NCBI GenBank assembly: GCA_028284045.1
Contig: JANQSN010000018.1
Coordinates: 1 to 64,000, forward strand
From: Alphaproteobacteria bacterium
GTDB taxonomy: Bacteria > Pseudomonadota > Alphaproteobacteria > DSM-16000 > Inquilinaceae
Length of the DNA stretch: 64,000 nucleotides
Direction of reading: 5' to 3'
The position numbers and the translations under genes were made by a program. Numbering within the stretch: the first letter of the stretch is position 1; each line of letters opens with the position of its first letter. The notes below the pieces were generated by a model. The model did no database searches. It saw only the letters and a program-made list of their open reading frames with translations, and was not told the origin of the DNA. Positions 47,837-60,161 of the stretch are shown here, piece after piece.

Positions 47837-49060
47837 TCAGACGCCACCGATGCCCGTCGGGAAGCGAAGGATCTCGATCAGCTCGCCGGCCGGAGCCGGC
47901 GGTGCCAGCGGCGGGCGGATCGCCAGCGCGTCGGCTTCGGCCAGCGGGCGCTGCATGGCGCTGTCCTGGACCGCGACGGGGACGACGGCGGGCCGGCCGG
48001 CGCCATCGTGCTCGATGCGGCTGCGCAGATAGTCCTGGCGCTGCTGGTTGGCCGGCAGGTCGACGCCGAGCGGCAGCCGCTCCACCGGCACGTCGCTCGC
48101 GTCGCGGCCGAGCAGGCGGGCCAGCGCGGGCATCAGGAAGACCAGGGCGCAGACCAGGCTGGAGACCGGGTTGCCCGGCAGGCCGAGCAGCGGAACCCGG
48201 CCGCTGCGGCCGAACATCAGCGGCTTGCCCGGCCGCATGGCGATCTTCCAGAAGTCGATATCGCTGCCCAGGACCGCCTGGACCAGGTCGTGATCGCCGA
48301 CCGAGGCGCCGCCGCTGGTCACCAGCAGATCGGCGCCCGCCGCGCCGGCCGCGGCCTCGCGAAGCGCGGCGGCGTCGTCGCGGGCGATGCCGAGGTCCAC
48401 CGGCGCGCCGCCGGCCGCCCGCACGATCTCCGCCAGCGCCAGGGCATTGGAGCTGATGATCTGGCCAGGGGCCGCCGGCTCGCCGGGCCGCACCAGCTCA
48501 TCCCCCGTCGACAGCAGCGCCACGCGCGGTCGTTGGCGCACCGTCACCCAGGGCGTGTCGGCGGCGGCGATCAGGCCGATATCCCGCGCCGTCAGCACCC
48601 GCCCGGCGGCGACCAGCCGGTCGCCCGCGCGGAAGTCCAGCCCGCCCGGGCGAACATGGCGGCCGGCCGCCACCGCTGCGGCGACGCGGATGCGGGCGGG
48701 GGCGGAGGCGTCGGCCGGGATCGGCTCGGCATCCTCCTGGATCACGATGGCGTCCGCGCCGGGCGGCAGCGGCGCGCCGGTGAAGATCCGCACCGCCGCG
48801 CCGGGGGCCAACGGGTCGTCCAACACCGCGCCGGCGGCAACCGATCCGGTGACCGCCAGCGTCGCCGGCAGCGCCGTGAGGTCGGCGGCCCGCACGGCAT
48901 AGCCGTCCATGGCCGAGACCGCGCGAGGTGGCTGGGTGCGGCGCGCCACGACGTCGGCGGCCAGCACCCGCGATCCCGCGTCAGCGACCGGCACGACCTC
49001 GGTGCCGACCGGCGCCAATGCGGACAGAATGCGCTCCCGCGCCGCCTCAACCGTGATCAC
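47837..49060 (-). CDS. moeA: Molybdopterin molybdenumtransferase
   Basis: 407 residues. MoeA inserts molybdate into adenylylated molybdopterin. Motifs: [60 protein letters not shown] and [20 protein letters not shown]. The GTG start at 49060 overlaps the moaC stop by 4 nt; the longer frame upstream is a shadow of moaC. trpC-moaC-moeA-lexA is a conserved alphaproteobacterial order. Confidence 0.95.
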   Translation of the reverse strand: MITVEAARERILSALAPVGTEVVPVADAGSRVLAADVVARRTQPPRAVSAMDGYAVRAADLTALPATLAVTGSVAAGAVLDDPLAPGAAVRIFTGAPLPPGADAIVIQEDAEPIPADASAPARIRVAAAVAAGRHVRPGGLDFRAGDRLVAAGRVLTARDIGLIAAADTPWVTVRQRPRVALLSTGDELVRPGEPAAPGQIISSNALALAEIVRAAGGAPVDLGIARDDAAALREAAAGAAGADLLVTSGGASVGDHDLVQAVLGSDIDFWKIAMRPGKPLMFGRSGRVPLLGLPGNPVSSLVCALVFLMPALARLLGRDASDVPVERLPLGVDLPANQQRQDYLRSRIEHDGAGRPAVVPVAVQDSAMQRPLAEADALAIRPPLAPPAPAGELIEILRFPTGIGGV

Positions 49061-49548
49061 GAAGGGTCGTCCGCCGCCGGTGCCTCGTAGGTGCCCGACC
49101 GGCCGCCGGACTTGTAGGCGAGGTGCAGGTCGGCGACGCGCATCGACCGGTCGACCGCCTTGGCCATGTCGTAGACCGTCAACGCGGCGACGGAGGCCGC
49201 CGTCAGCGCCTCCATCTCCACGCCCGTGCGCCCGCTGGTCTTGACCGTGGCGCGGATGGTGACGCCGGCACCCTCCACCGCCACGTCGACCTCCACGGCG
49301 TTCAGCGGCAAGGGATGGCACAGCGGGATCAACTCGGCCGTCCGCTTGGCGCCCATGATCCCGGCCAGGCGCGCCACCCCCAGCACGTCGCCCTTGGCGA
49401 GCCCACCGTCGCCGATGCGCCGGGCGGTCTCCGCCGCCATTTCCACCCGGCATTGGGCGACGGCCATGCGCTCCGTCTCCGGCTTGGCGGAGACGTCGAC
49501 CATTCGGGCGTGCCCGTCGCTGTCGAAATGGGTGAACTCGCCGCTCAT
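49057..49548 (-). CDS. moaC: Cyclic pyranopterin monophosphate synthase
   Basis: 163 residues. MoaC forms cyclic pyranopterin monophosphate from the MoaA product. Conserved parts: RMVDVSAKPETERMAVA, LARLAGIMGAKRT-like segment (here VARLAGIMGAKRT), LIPLCHPLPLNAVEVD with the active-site histidine, and GVEMEALTAASVAALTVYD and DMAKAVDRSM. Starts 29 nt after trpC and overlaps moeA. Confidence 0.96.
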   Translation of the reverse strand: MSGEFTHFDSDGHARMVDVSAKPETERMAVAQCRVEMAAETARRIGDGGLAKGDVLGVARLAGIMGAKRTAELIPLCHPLPLNAVEVDVAVEGAGVTIRATVKTSGRTGVEMEALTAASVAALTVYDMAKAVDRSMRVADLHLAYKSGGRSGTYEAPAADDPS

Positions 49549-49577
49549 GGCACCCGGTCTCTCGGTGTCGGTGTCGG

Positions 49578-50401
49578 TCAGGCCGCGGGCGTGTCGGCGG
49601 CGCTGAGCGGCGACCGCTCGCCCAGCAGGCTCTGCGTCGCCGCGGTCACGTCCCCCTGGCGCATCAAGCTCTCGCCGATCAGGAAGGTCGTCACCCCGGC
49701 GGCGGCCATGCGGGCGAGGTTGGCCGGCGTCTTCAGGCCGCTCTCGGCCACCACCAGCCGGTCCGGGATGCGCGGTGCTAGGTCGATCGTCATCTGAAGA
49801 TCGACCGACAACGTCTTGAGATTTCTGTTATTGATGCCGACCAAGGGTATCTTCAGGCGAAGCGCCCGGTCCAGCTCCGCCGGGTCGTGCACCTCCACCA
49901 GCACATCCAGCCCGTAGCCGCCGGCTGCCGCCGCCAGCTCCGCCGCCTGGCCGTCCGACAGGGCTGCCATGATCAGGAGGAGGCAGTCGGCCCCGATGGC
50001 GCGGCTCTCCGCCACCTGATAGGGGTCGATCATGAAATCCTTGCGCAGCACCGGCAGCCGCACCGCGTCGCGGGCGGCGGTCAGGTCGCCGTCGGCACCC
50101 TGGAACCACGGTGTGTCGGTCAGCACCGACAGGCAGGTCGCGCCGCCCGCGGCGTAGGCCTTGGCGAGAGCGGCGGGGTGGAAGTCCGGACGGATCAGCC
50201 CGCCCGACGGCGACGCCTTCTTGATCTCGGCGATCAGGCCGTATTGGCCGGCCGACCGGACGGCCGCCAGGGCGTCGACGAAGCCGCGGGGCGAGGACAC
50301 GGCGGCGATGGCGTCTTCCAGCGCCGGCAGGGGTGTTTCGCGGCGCCGACGGGCGACATGGGTGCGCTTGTCGGCGAGGATTCGAGCCAGCGTGTCGGAC
50401 A

Positions 50402-50402
<1 letters not shown>
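49578..50402 (-). CDS. trpC: Indole-3-glycerol phosphate synthase
   Basis: 274 residues, monofunctional (no fused TrpF). A TIM barrel with [19 protein letters not shown] holding catalytic Glu/Lys residues, [41 protein letters not shown] (here [14 protein letters not shown]), and [15 protein letters not shown]. The ATG shares its A with the trpD stop, so it is fully coupled to trpD. Confidence 0.97.
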
Positions 50403-51450
<1,048 letters not shown>

Positions 51451-51454
<4 letters not shown>

Positions 51455-52071
51455 GCCGCCGATCCGGCCCAGTCGGGCAGCGTCGGGTTGATGCCAGCCA
51501 GCGCGAGGAAGTTGGCCAGCAGGCGCTTGCCGTCGACGGTGGCGATGCTCTCGGGGTGGAACTGCACGCCGTGGATCGGCAGCGTGCGATGCTGAAGGCC
51601 CATGATGATGGTGCCGGTCGCCGCCTGGCTATGGGCGGTGACGTCGAGGTCGCCGGGCAGGCTTTCAGGGTCGACCACCAGCGAATGGTAGCGTGTCGCC
51701 ACCAGGGGCGTGGGCAGATCGGCGAACAGGCCGCGCCCGTCATGCTCGATGGCGGAGACCTTGCCGTGCATGATCTCCGGCGCGCGGATCACCCGGCCGC
51801 CGAACATCTGGCCGATCGCCTGATGGCCGAGACACACGCCCATCAGCGGCATCCGGGCCTCCGCCGCCGCGGCGACCATGTCGAGGCAGATGCCCGCCCG
51901 GTCCGGATCGCAGGGGCCGGGCGACAGGACCACCGCGCGGGGTGACAAGGCCAAGACCTCGGCCGGGGTCACCTGGTCGTTGCGGAAGACCTTGGATGTC
52001 GCGCCGAGTTCGCCCAGGTAATGGACGAGGTTGTAGGTGAAGCTGTCATAATTGTCGATGACGACAAGCAT
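51451..52071 (-). CDS. trpG: Anthranilate synthase component II (glutamine amidotransferase)
   Basis: 206 residues, class I amidotransferase providing ammonia to TrpE. Marks: [48 protein letters not shown] with the nucleophilic cysteine, and [11 protein letters not shown] with the His-Glu pair. Its partner trpE is not adjacent: a deacetylase gene of opposite strand lies between. This protein may also serve PabB. Confidence 0.96.
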
Positions 52072-52119
52072 GGCGCATGATATCCGGACTGACGGGCACG
52101 AAGCGCGGACCGCGGCCGG

Positions 52120-52149
52120 ACTCTAGCCGCCGCCGCCGCGCATCGGCAA
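52120..52149 (-). promoter_or_regulatory. Candidate promoter of trpGDC-moaC-moeA
   Basis: On the minus strand TTGCCG (52149-52144) and TAGAGT (52125-52120) are 18 nt apart, about 50 nt before the trpG start. Moderate match only. The 139-nt divergent gap shows no Trp-rich leader peptide. Confidence 0.3.
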
Positions 52150-52210
52150 GCGCCGGCCGAGGGGGCGGGCGCCGACGTTCTTAAGAGGATCGCGGGTGAC
52201 GGGCTGATCC

Positions 52211-53353
52211 ATGTCGGCCGATCGGGACTTCCTGCGACCGGCGCCACCGCCGCGCCGCCGCCGCCGCGGCCCGTTGCCGAGGATCGGGCCGGGGGCGGAC
52301 TATGCCCGGGCGCGCCTCAGGGCGCGGGCGCGCGAGCGGCTGACGCGCTGGTCGGTGGTCCTGGCGGTGGTCGGCGCCGTGTTCGTGGCCGGCCATCTGA
52401 TCGGGCGCCACGGCGTCGGTGCGCTGGTGGCCGATATCCGCACGGCGGGCGAGGCGGCGGTGACGACGCTGTCGGCCCCGCCCCCACCGCAGGTGCTCTC
52501 CACCTTGCCGGCGCGCCCGGAACCGCCGGTCGACAAGCCGTCGCTGGACCTTCTGGCCGCGTTGCCGGTGCCCGATCCGCCGCCGGATCCGCCGTGGCGT
52601 CAGCACCGCGTCGCCATCGCCGATCCGGGGGATCGGCCGCTGATCGCCGTGGTGATCGACGATCTCGGCCTCAACCAGACGGCGACGCGCCGCACCATCG
52701 CGCTGCCCGGCCCGCTGACGCTGGCCTTCATCAGCTATGGCGAGCAGCTTCAAACGCTGGCCGACGCGGCGCGAGACGCCGGGCACGAACGGCTGGTCCA
52801 TGTGCCGATGGAGCCGATGCGCAGCGACATCGACACCGGCCCCAACGCGTTGCGCGTCGCCCAGAGCGCGGAGGAGAACCTGGCCCATCTCGACTGGGCC
52901 CTGTCGCGCTTCGAGGGCTATGTCGGCTTCAACAACCATATGGGCAGCCGTTTCACCAGCACCCGCGCGGCACTGGCGCCGATCCTCGACGAGGCGCAGC
53001 GGCGCGGCCTCTTGTTCCTCGACAGCCGGACCTCGATCGACACCGAAGGGGCGGCGTTGGCAGAGGCGATCGGTCTGCCGCACGCCGTCAACCAGGTGTT
53101 CATCGACCACGAGATCGACGCGCTGGCGATCCGCGGCATGCTGGACCGGATCGAGCGCCTGGCGCGCTCCCGCGGGCAGATCGTGGCGATCGGCCATCCG
53201 CACACGGCGACGCTGGAGGCGCTGGAGGCCTGGCTGCCGACCCTGGCGGACAAGGGGTTCGCCCTGGTGCCGATCAGCACGATCGTGGAGCGGCTGTTGC
53301 CCGCCCCACCGGACGGCGGCGTACCGCAGGTGGCGAGCGGCGTGCCCGGCTGA
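52211..53353 (+). CDS. Divergent polysaccharide deacetylase family protein (YibQ-like)
   Basis: 380 residues. An Arg/Pro-rich cytosolic N-terminus, one membrane span (about 46-66, RWSVVLAVVGAVFVAGHLIG), a Pro-rich linker, then a periplasmic DUF610 domain: PLIAVVIDDLGLNQTATRR with the Asp pair, RLVHVPMEPM, VGFNNHMGSRFTS with the histidine, and QIVAIGHPHTATL. These match a divergent carbohydrate esterase fold, but substrate is unknown; envelope glycan is likely. The gene lies between trpG and trpE on the other strand, 21 nt tail to tail with trpE, breaking the expected trpEGDC order. Confidence 0.88.
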   Translation: MSADRDFLRPAPPPRRRRRGPLPRIGPGADYARARLRARARERLTRWSVVLAVVGAVFVAGHLIGRHGVGALVADIRTAGEAAVTTLSAPPPPQVLSTLPARPEPPVDKPSLDLLAALPVPDPPPDPPWRQHRVAIADPGDRPLIAVVIDDLGLNQTATRRTIALPGPLTLAFISYGEQLQTLADAARDAGHERLVHVPMEPMRSDIDTGPNALRVAQSAEENLAHLDWALSRFEGYVGFNNHMGSRFTSTRAALAPILDEAQRRGLLFLDSRTSIDTEGAALAEAIGLPHAVNQVFIDHEIDALAIRGMLDRIERLARSRGQIVAIGHPHTATLEALEAWLPTLADKGFALVPISTIVERLLPAPPDGGVPQVASGVPG

Positions 53354-53374
53354 GACCCTGGAGCGGCAGCCCCC

Positions 53375-54883
53375 TCAGCGCCGCCGGCTGGCGAAGCGCA
53401 CCGCCTCTTCCGCAGCGCGGACCAGGGCGCGGGCCTTGTTGCAGCTCTCTTGATACTCCGTCGCCGGGTCGCTGTCGGCGACGATGCCGCCGCCCGCCTG
53501 CACGGTGAGCGTCGCATCCTTCACCACGCCGGTACGCAAAGCGATACAGGTGTCCATGTCCCCGCCGGCGCCGAGATAGCCGACGGCGCCTGCATAGACG
53601 CCGCGGCGCACCGGCTCCAGCTCGTCGATGATCTCCATGGCGCGGACCTTGGGTGCGCCGCTAACCGTGCCGGCGGGGAAGCCGGCGATCAGCGCGTCCA
53701 GCGCATCGCCGCCCTCGGCCAACCGGCCGGTGACGTTGGAGACGATGTGCATGACGTGGCTGTAGTACTCCACGTCGAACTGGGCGGTAACCCGGACCGA
53801 GCCGATCTCGGCCACCCGGCCGACATCGTTGCGACCGAGGTCGAGCAGCATCAGATGCTCCGCCCGTTCCTTCGGGTCGTCCAGCAGGTCCGCCGCCAAG
53901 GCGCCGTCGGCGGCGGCATCGGCGCCGCGCGGGCGGGTGCCGGCCAGCGGGCGGATGGTCACCTCGCCGTCGCGCACCCGGACCAGAATCTCCGGCGAGG
54001 AGCCGACGATGGCGAAACCGCCGAGATCGAGATGGAACAGGAAGGGCGACGGGTTCAGCCGGCGCAGCGCGCGGTAGAGGCTGAAGGCCGGCAGGCGGAA
54101 GGGCAGGGCGAAGCGCTGGGAGGGCACCACCTGGAAGATATCGCCGGCGCGGATATAGGCCTTGGCCTGCTCCACCATCCGGTGGAAATCGGCCTCGGTC
54201 ATGTTCGACTGCGGGGCCGGCGGCGCCTCCGGCGCCTCGAAGCCTTCGCGTCGGTAGGGCAGACTGCGTTCCAGGTCGTCGACGATCTCCGCCAGCCGCT
54301 CCTGGGCCAGCCGCCAGGCGGCATCGGCGGCGATGGCGTCGTCGGGGCGCACCGGTGTGACCAGGGTCACCACGTCCTCGATGGTGTCGAAGATCGCCAC
54401 GACGGTCGGGCGCATCATCACCGCGTCGGGCACGCCCAGCCCGTCTGGATTGGCGTCCGGCAGGCGCTCCATATGCCGCACCATGTCGTAGCCGAGATAG
54501 CCGAACAGGCCGGCGGCCATCGGCGGCGTGCCGGGCGGCAGGTCGATCCGGCTCTCGTCGGCGAGCGTCCGCAGGCTGTCGAGCGGGGCCTGGTCGAGGC
54601 GCTCGAACCGGTCGGGGTCGATGCGGGCGGACCGGTTGATCCAGGCGGTTCCGCCGTCGCAGCGCCAGATCAGGTCGGGCTTCAGCCCGATGAAGGAATA
54701 GCGCCCGCGGGTGGCGCCGCCCTCCACGCTCTCGAACAGGAAGCTGTGCGGGCGGCCTTCCGCCAACTTCAGGAAAGCGGAGACCGGGGTTTCCAGATCC
54801 GCCACCAGCCGGGTGCTGACGATCTGGGGGCGGCCTTGCCGGTAGTGGTCGCGGAACGCCGCCGCGTCTGGCGTGATGTGCAT
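53375..54883 (-). CDS. trpE: Anthranilate synthase component I
   Basis: 502 residues. Makes anthranilate from chorismate with TrpG. The N-terminal regulatory part has LETPVSAFLKLAEGRPHSFL, where tryptophan binds in feedback-sensitive enzymes. The chorismate domain has PSQRFALPF, RPLAGTRPRGADAAADG, ELMLLDLGRNDVGRV-type (here EHLMLLDLGRNDVGRVA), FPAGTVSGAPKVRAMEIIDE and IQAGGGIVADSDP-type (here VQAGGGIVADSDP). Start ATG 54883 lies 13 nt after the ppiD-like stop, so the two are co-transcribed. No leader peptide is possible in so short a gap. Confidence 0.96.
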   Translation of the reverse strand: MHITPDAAAFRDHYRQGRPQIVSTRLVADLETPVSAFLKLAEGRPHSFLFESVEGGATRGRYSFIGLKPDLIWRCDGGTAWINRSARIDPDRFERLDQAPLDSLRTLADESRIDLPPGTPPMAAGLFGYLGYDMVRHMERLPDANPDGLGVPDAVMMRPTVVAIFDTIEDVVTLVTPVRPDDAIAADAAWRLAQERLAEIVDDLERSLPYRREGFEAPEAPPAPQSNMTEADFHRMVEQAKAYIRAGDIFQVVPSQRFALPFRLPAFSLYRALRRLNPSPFLFHLDLGGFAIVGSSPEILVRVRDGEVTIRPLAGTRPRGADAAADGALAADLLDDPKERAEHLMLLDLGRNDVGRVAEIGSVRVTAQFDVEYYSHVMHIVSNVTGRLAEGGDALDALIAGFPAGTVSGAPKVRAMEIIDELEPVRRGVYAGAVGYLGAGGDMDTCIALRTGVVKDATLTVQAGGGIVADSDPATEYQESCNKARALVRAAEEAVRFASRRR

Positions 54884-54896
54884 CGCGCGGGCCCCC

Positions 54897-56912
54897 TCAG
54901 GGCTCCAGCACATAGAGTTGGTCGATCCGTTCCCGGTCGATCGACACGTCCGTCTCCACCGCCAACGCGGCCAGGAACTGGCTGAACAGCGTCTCCGCCA
55001 GCCCGCCCCGCAGCTCCGCACGCACGGCGTCGCGGCGGGCTGCCGCCTCCGCGTCGTCGAGGCGAGCGTCGGCGGCGATGACCTCGCCCAGGGTCAGCAC
55101 CAGCCAGTCGTCGCCGGCCGCCACCACCGAGACGTCGCCCGTCGCCAAGTCGAACAGCGTCGCCACCGCCGTCCCCGTCAGCCGGACGGCACCGTCGCCG
55201 GTGCGCAGGATCGGGGCCGTCTCGACCACCCCGGCCGTGGTCTCGGGCGGCGCGCCGAGGTCCTCCAGCAGCGTTCCCAACGCGTCGTCCTCGCCCGCGG
55301 CGGGGTCGGCGTCGGCCGTCGAGGCATCGGCTGCCGCCTCCCGGTCCTCCCCGAGGGCGTCCAGGCTCTGGCCGGCGCGCACCCGCTCCGCCAGCGCTTG
55401 GGCTTCCGCCTCCGCGGCGGTGCGCGCCTCGACGCGGCGCCAGTCGGCGACCACCTGGTCGCGCACCGTGTCCAGCGGGCGCGGTGCGCGCTCCACGATC
55501 TCGTCGAGACCGACGACGAAATAGCCGCCTTCGTCGGTTTCGATCAGGTCGCTCGTCTCGCCGGGCGTGGCGAGGCGGAAGGCGCTCTGCAACGCCTCTG
55601 GCCATTCCGGAATGTCCGGGGGGGCGACGGTATCGTCGCGCGGCGTGCCGGTCGCATCGGTCGACGCCACCGCGATCGCCTCGGTGCCCAGGCGTTCCGC
55701 CGCTTCGGCCAGCGAGGCGCCGCCGGCGGCCGCGTCGCGGTAGACATTGGCCAGCTCGAACAGCCCGTCGACCGCCTGTTCCAGCTTCAACTCCGCCTCG
55801 ATCTCGTCGCGCACCGCGTCGAAGGGCTGGTCGCCGCCAGGCTCGACCGCCACCACCTCCAGCACCACCCAGCCGAAGGATGTCTCCACCGGATCGCCGA
55901 TCGCACCGTCGTCGAGCGCGAAGCCGGCCTCGCCCAAACCCGCCACCGGCACCTCGTCGAGGGTGACCGGCCCGAGCGTGGAGACCCGAACGTCCAGGTC
56001 GGCCGCCGCCACCGCCGCCTCCAGCCCGCCCGCCGCCGTGCGGGCCGCCATGGCCAGATCCGCCGCCGCCGCCTCGTCCGGCAGTCGGACTTGGCGGAAG
56101 GTCCGCCGCTCGGGGATGACGTAGAAGCTGCGATGATCCTCGTACTCGGCGCGCAGCACGTCTTCGGGGATGACGATCTCTCCGGCGACCAGTTCCGGCG
56201 TCAGCCGGACGATCCGGAAGGCCCTGTATTCCGGCGCCTGGTAGTCGGCGATGTTCTCTTCATAGAAGGCATCGACCGTCGCCGAATCGGGTTCCGGCAC
56301 CGCCGCGGTATCGGCCCGGACGGTCAGATAGCGGCCGACCCGCGCCTCGTCGCGGTGGCGCCACATCGCCTCGACCAGCGCGTCGGGCACGGCGACCGGC
56401 GCCGTGACCGCGCGCTGGATGACCTCCCCGGCGACGTCGCGCTGGCGCTCGGCGACATATCCGGCCTCGGTCAGCCGGTTGGCGAACAGCACCTGTTCGA
56501 AGAGTTGGCGGTCGAACCGCCCGGTCTCGGCGGAGCGGAAGGCCGGATCCTGGCTGATCTCCCCCGCCACCAGCGCCGTCGACGGGGTCACGCCCGCGTC
56601 GATCGCGGCTTGGACGATCAGCGCGCGGTCGACCAGGTTCTGCACCACGCCGTCCGCCAGGCCGAGCTGGACCGCCGTTCGCAGGTCGAATTCAGGGCCG
56701 AACTGGAGGCGCAATTGGTCGACCCGCCCGCGCACCAGCTCGTCGACGGTGCGCGCGGTGATCTCCACGTCGCCGATCTCCGCCACCACATCGTCCGGCG
56801 ACGGTCCGCGGAAGATGTCGCCGATGCCCCAGACCGCGAAGCTGAGGATCAACAGCGCGAACAGGATGCGGACGATCCAGGACGCCGTGCGTCCACGAAT
56901 GGCTTGCAGCAT
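54897..56912 (-). CDS. ppiD: PpiD/SurA-type membrane-anchored peptidyl-prolyl isomerase
   Basis: 671 residues. An N-terminal anchor (about 13-33, WIVRILFALLILSFAVWGIG) follows a short basic cytosolic tail; the rest is periplasmic. A SurA-like N-terminal chaperone region (about 37-180, with RLQFGPEFDLRTAV) precedes a parvulin domain (about 260-360), which ends with FGWVVLEVVAVEPG, then a second helical region. PpiD assists folding of newly exported proteins at the Sec translocon. The parvulin core seems degenerate, as in E. coli PpiD. Heads the transcription unit with trpE; tpiA is divergent, 287 nt away, and that gap shows nothing else. Confidence 0.88.
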   Translation of the reverse strand: MLQAIRGRTASWIVRILFALLILSFAVWGIGDIFRGPSPDDVVAEIGDVEITARTVDELVRGRVDQLRLQFGPEFDLRTAVQLGLADGVVQNLVDRALIVQAAIDAGVTPSTALVAGEISQDPAFRSAETGRFDRQLFEQVLFANRLTEAGYVAERQRDVAGEVIQRAVTAPVAVPDALVEAMWRHRDEARVGRYLTVRADTAAVPEPDSATVDAFYEENIADYQAPEYRAFRIVRLTPELVAGEIVIPEDVLRAEYEDHRSFYVIPERRTFRQVRLPDEAAAADLAMAARTAAGGLEAAVAAADLDVRVSTLGPVTLDEVPVAGLGEAGFALDDGAIGDPVETSFGWVVLEVVAVEPGGDQPFDAVRDEIEAELKLEQAVDGLFELANVYRDAAAGGASLAEAAERLGTEAIAVASTDATGTPRDDTVAPPDIPEWPEALQSAFRLATPGETSDLIETDEGGYFVVGLDEIVERAPRPLDTVRDQVVADWRRVEARTAAEAEAQALAERVRAGQSLDALGEDREAAADASTADADPAAGEDDALGTLLEDLGAPPETTAGVVETAPILRTGDGAVRLTGTAVATLFDLATGDVSVVAAGDDWLVLTLGEVIAADARLDDAEAAARRDAVRAELRGGLAETLFSQFLAALAVETDVSIDRERIDQLYVLEP

Positions 56913-57199
56913 GGGAATGTCGCGTCGGGCTTCTGTGTCTTCGGATCGTTAGAGACCGGTCGGCGCCAAGGGCGCTCGGGCGCGCGATCATAGGTAGCCC
57001 GGCCAGCCCCGGCAACCGAACGCCGGCGGCGGCGCGGCGGCGGTCGGGGCTGGCAGGTCCGGCCGGGGTTTGCTATGACGGGCGCGGCCGGAGGACCGGG
57101 GCCTTGATGGCGCCGGGATGTCGTCCGCCTCGTCCGGGCGCGTTTGGCGCCGGGCGCCGTCCGATCCGGACCCCGAACAACTGGCTGGACCCCCCTGCG

Positions 57200-57949
57200 A
57201 TGCCCCGCAAGCTGATCGCCGGCAATTGGAAGATGAACGGGTTGAGGAGCGACGGGCACGCCCTGGCGCGCGACTTGGCCTTGCGCTTCTCCACGGAGAA
57301 GGAGCCGGCCTTCGACATGCTGATCTGCCCGCCGGCGCAGCTTCTCGACAGCATCGGCCAGGTGATCGCCGGCAGCGGCGTGGCCCTAGGCGCCCAAGAC
57401 TGCCATCGCGAGACCAAGGGCGCCTTCACCGGCGACCTCTCCGCGGCGATGCTGGCCGATATCGGCTGCCGCTTCGTCATCGTCGGGCATAGCGAGCGGC
57501 GGCAGTACCACAACGAGATCGACCTGATGGTGGCGGAGAAGGCGGCCGCGGCGCACAGCGCCGGCCTGATCGCCGTCATCTGCATCGGCGAGACGGAAGC
57601 CGAGCGCGACGCCGGCGAGGCGCTGACGGTTTGTGCCCGGCAGATCGCCGGCTCCGTGCCGGACGGGGCGACCGCGGCGAACACCGTGATCGCCTATGAG
57701 CCGGTCTGGGCCATCGGCACCGGACGCACGCCGACGGTGCGCGACGTGATGGAGATGCACGCCCATATCCGCGCCGAGCTGTCCCGCAAGGTGCCGGATG
57801 CCGACGATGTGCGCATCCTCTACGGCGGGTCGGTGAAGGGGTCGAACGCCGGTGAGCTGCTGACGCTGCCGAATGTCGATGGCGGCCTGGTCGGTGGCGC
57901 CAGCCTGCAGGCCGAGGACTTCTGGACGATCGCCAAGGCGAGCGAGTGA
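57200..57949 (+). CDS. tpiA: Triosephosphate isomerase
   Basis: 249 residues, standard size. Interconverts dihydroxyacetone phosphate and glyceraldehyde-3-phosphate. RKLIAGNWKMNGL carries the catalytic lysine, FVIVGHSERR the histidine, AYEPVWAIGTGRTPT the glutamate and flexible loop, and ILYGGSVKGSNA the phosphate site. ATG 57200 starts the domain; the longer frame from 57104 is not conserved. It is followed by secG, a frequent arrangement. Confidence 0.97.
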   Translation: MPRKLIAGNWKMNGLRSDGHALARDLALRFSTEKEPAFDMLICPPAQLLDSIGQVIAGSGVALGAQDCHRETKGAFTGDLSAAMLADIGCRFVIVGHSERRQYHNEIDLMVAEKAAAAHSAGLIAVICIGETEAERDAGEALTVCARQIAGSVPDGATAANTVIAYEPVWAIGTGRTPTVRDVMEMHAHIRAELSRKVPDADDVRILYGGSVKGSNAGELLTLPNVDGGLVGGASLQAEDFWTIAKASE

Positions 57950-58054
57950 GGGCGCGGGCGCGCCGCGACTTGCGCCACCCCGACCGACGGCGAGACTGAG
58001 GAGACGGGCGCGGGCCGGTGATACCGGCGATCGCGCCGTTTGAGCGAGGACGTT

Positions 58055-58381
58055 TTGGAAACCATTCTGCTTGTCGTGCACCTGATGGTGGCGGTCGCGC
58101 TGATCGCCATCATCCTGGTCCAGCGCAGCGAAGGCGGCGGCCTCGGCCTGGGCGGGGGCGGCGGCGGGGGCGGTCCCGGCAACCTGATCTCGGTGCGCGG
58201 GACGGCCAACCTGCTGACCCGGACGACAGCGTTTCTCGCGGTTGCCTTCTTCTCCACCAGCTTGATCCTGGCGATTCTCGCGGGCGACGACGGCTCCGGC
58301 CGGGCGATCGTCACCGACCCGATCGAAGAGGCCCCGGCGGCGCCTGCCGAGGAGCCTCCGGTCATTCCGACAACCGATTGA
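58055..58381 (+). CDS. secG: Protein translocase subunit SecG
   Basis: 108 residues with two membrane helices (about 2-20 and 50-72) and a Gly-rich cytosolic loop (QRSEGGGLGLGGGGGG), then an acidic Pro/Ala tail. SecG assists SecYE in export. TTG 58055 is preferred because AGGA is just upstream and METILLVVHL is the usual SecG start; TTG 58040 would add five residues. Follows tpiA and precedes pyrG. Confidence 0.93.
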   Translation: METILLVVHLMVAVALIAIILVQRSEGGGLGLGGGGGGGGPGNLISVRGTANLLTRTTAFLAVAFFSTSLILAILAGDDGSGRAIVTDPIEEAPAAPAEEPPVIPTTD

Positions 58382-60121
<1,740 letters not shown>

Positions 60122-60161
60122 TCGGGCGCCCTGTCGATCCAACCGGGAAACGCCCGAGCCG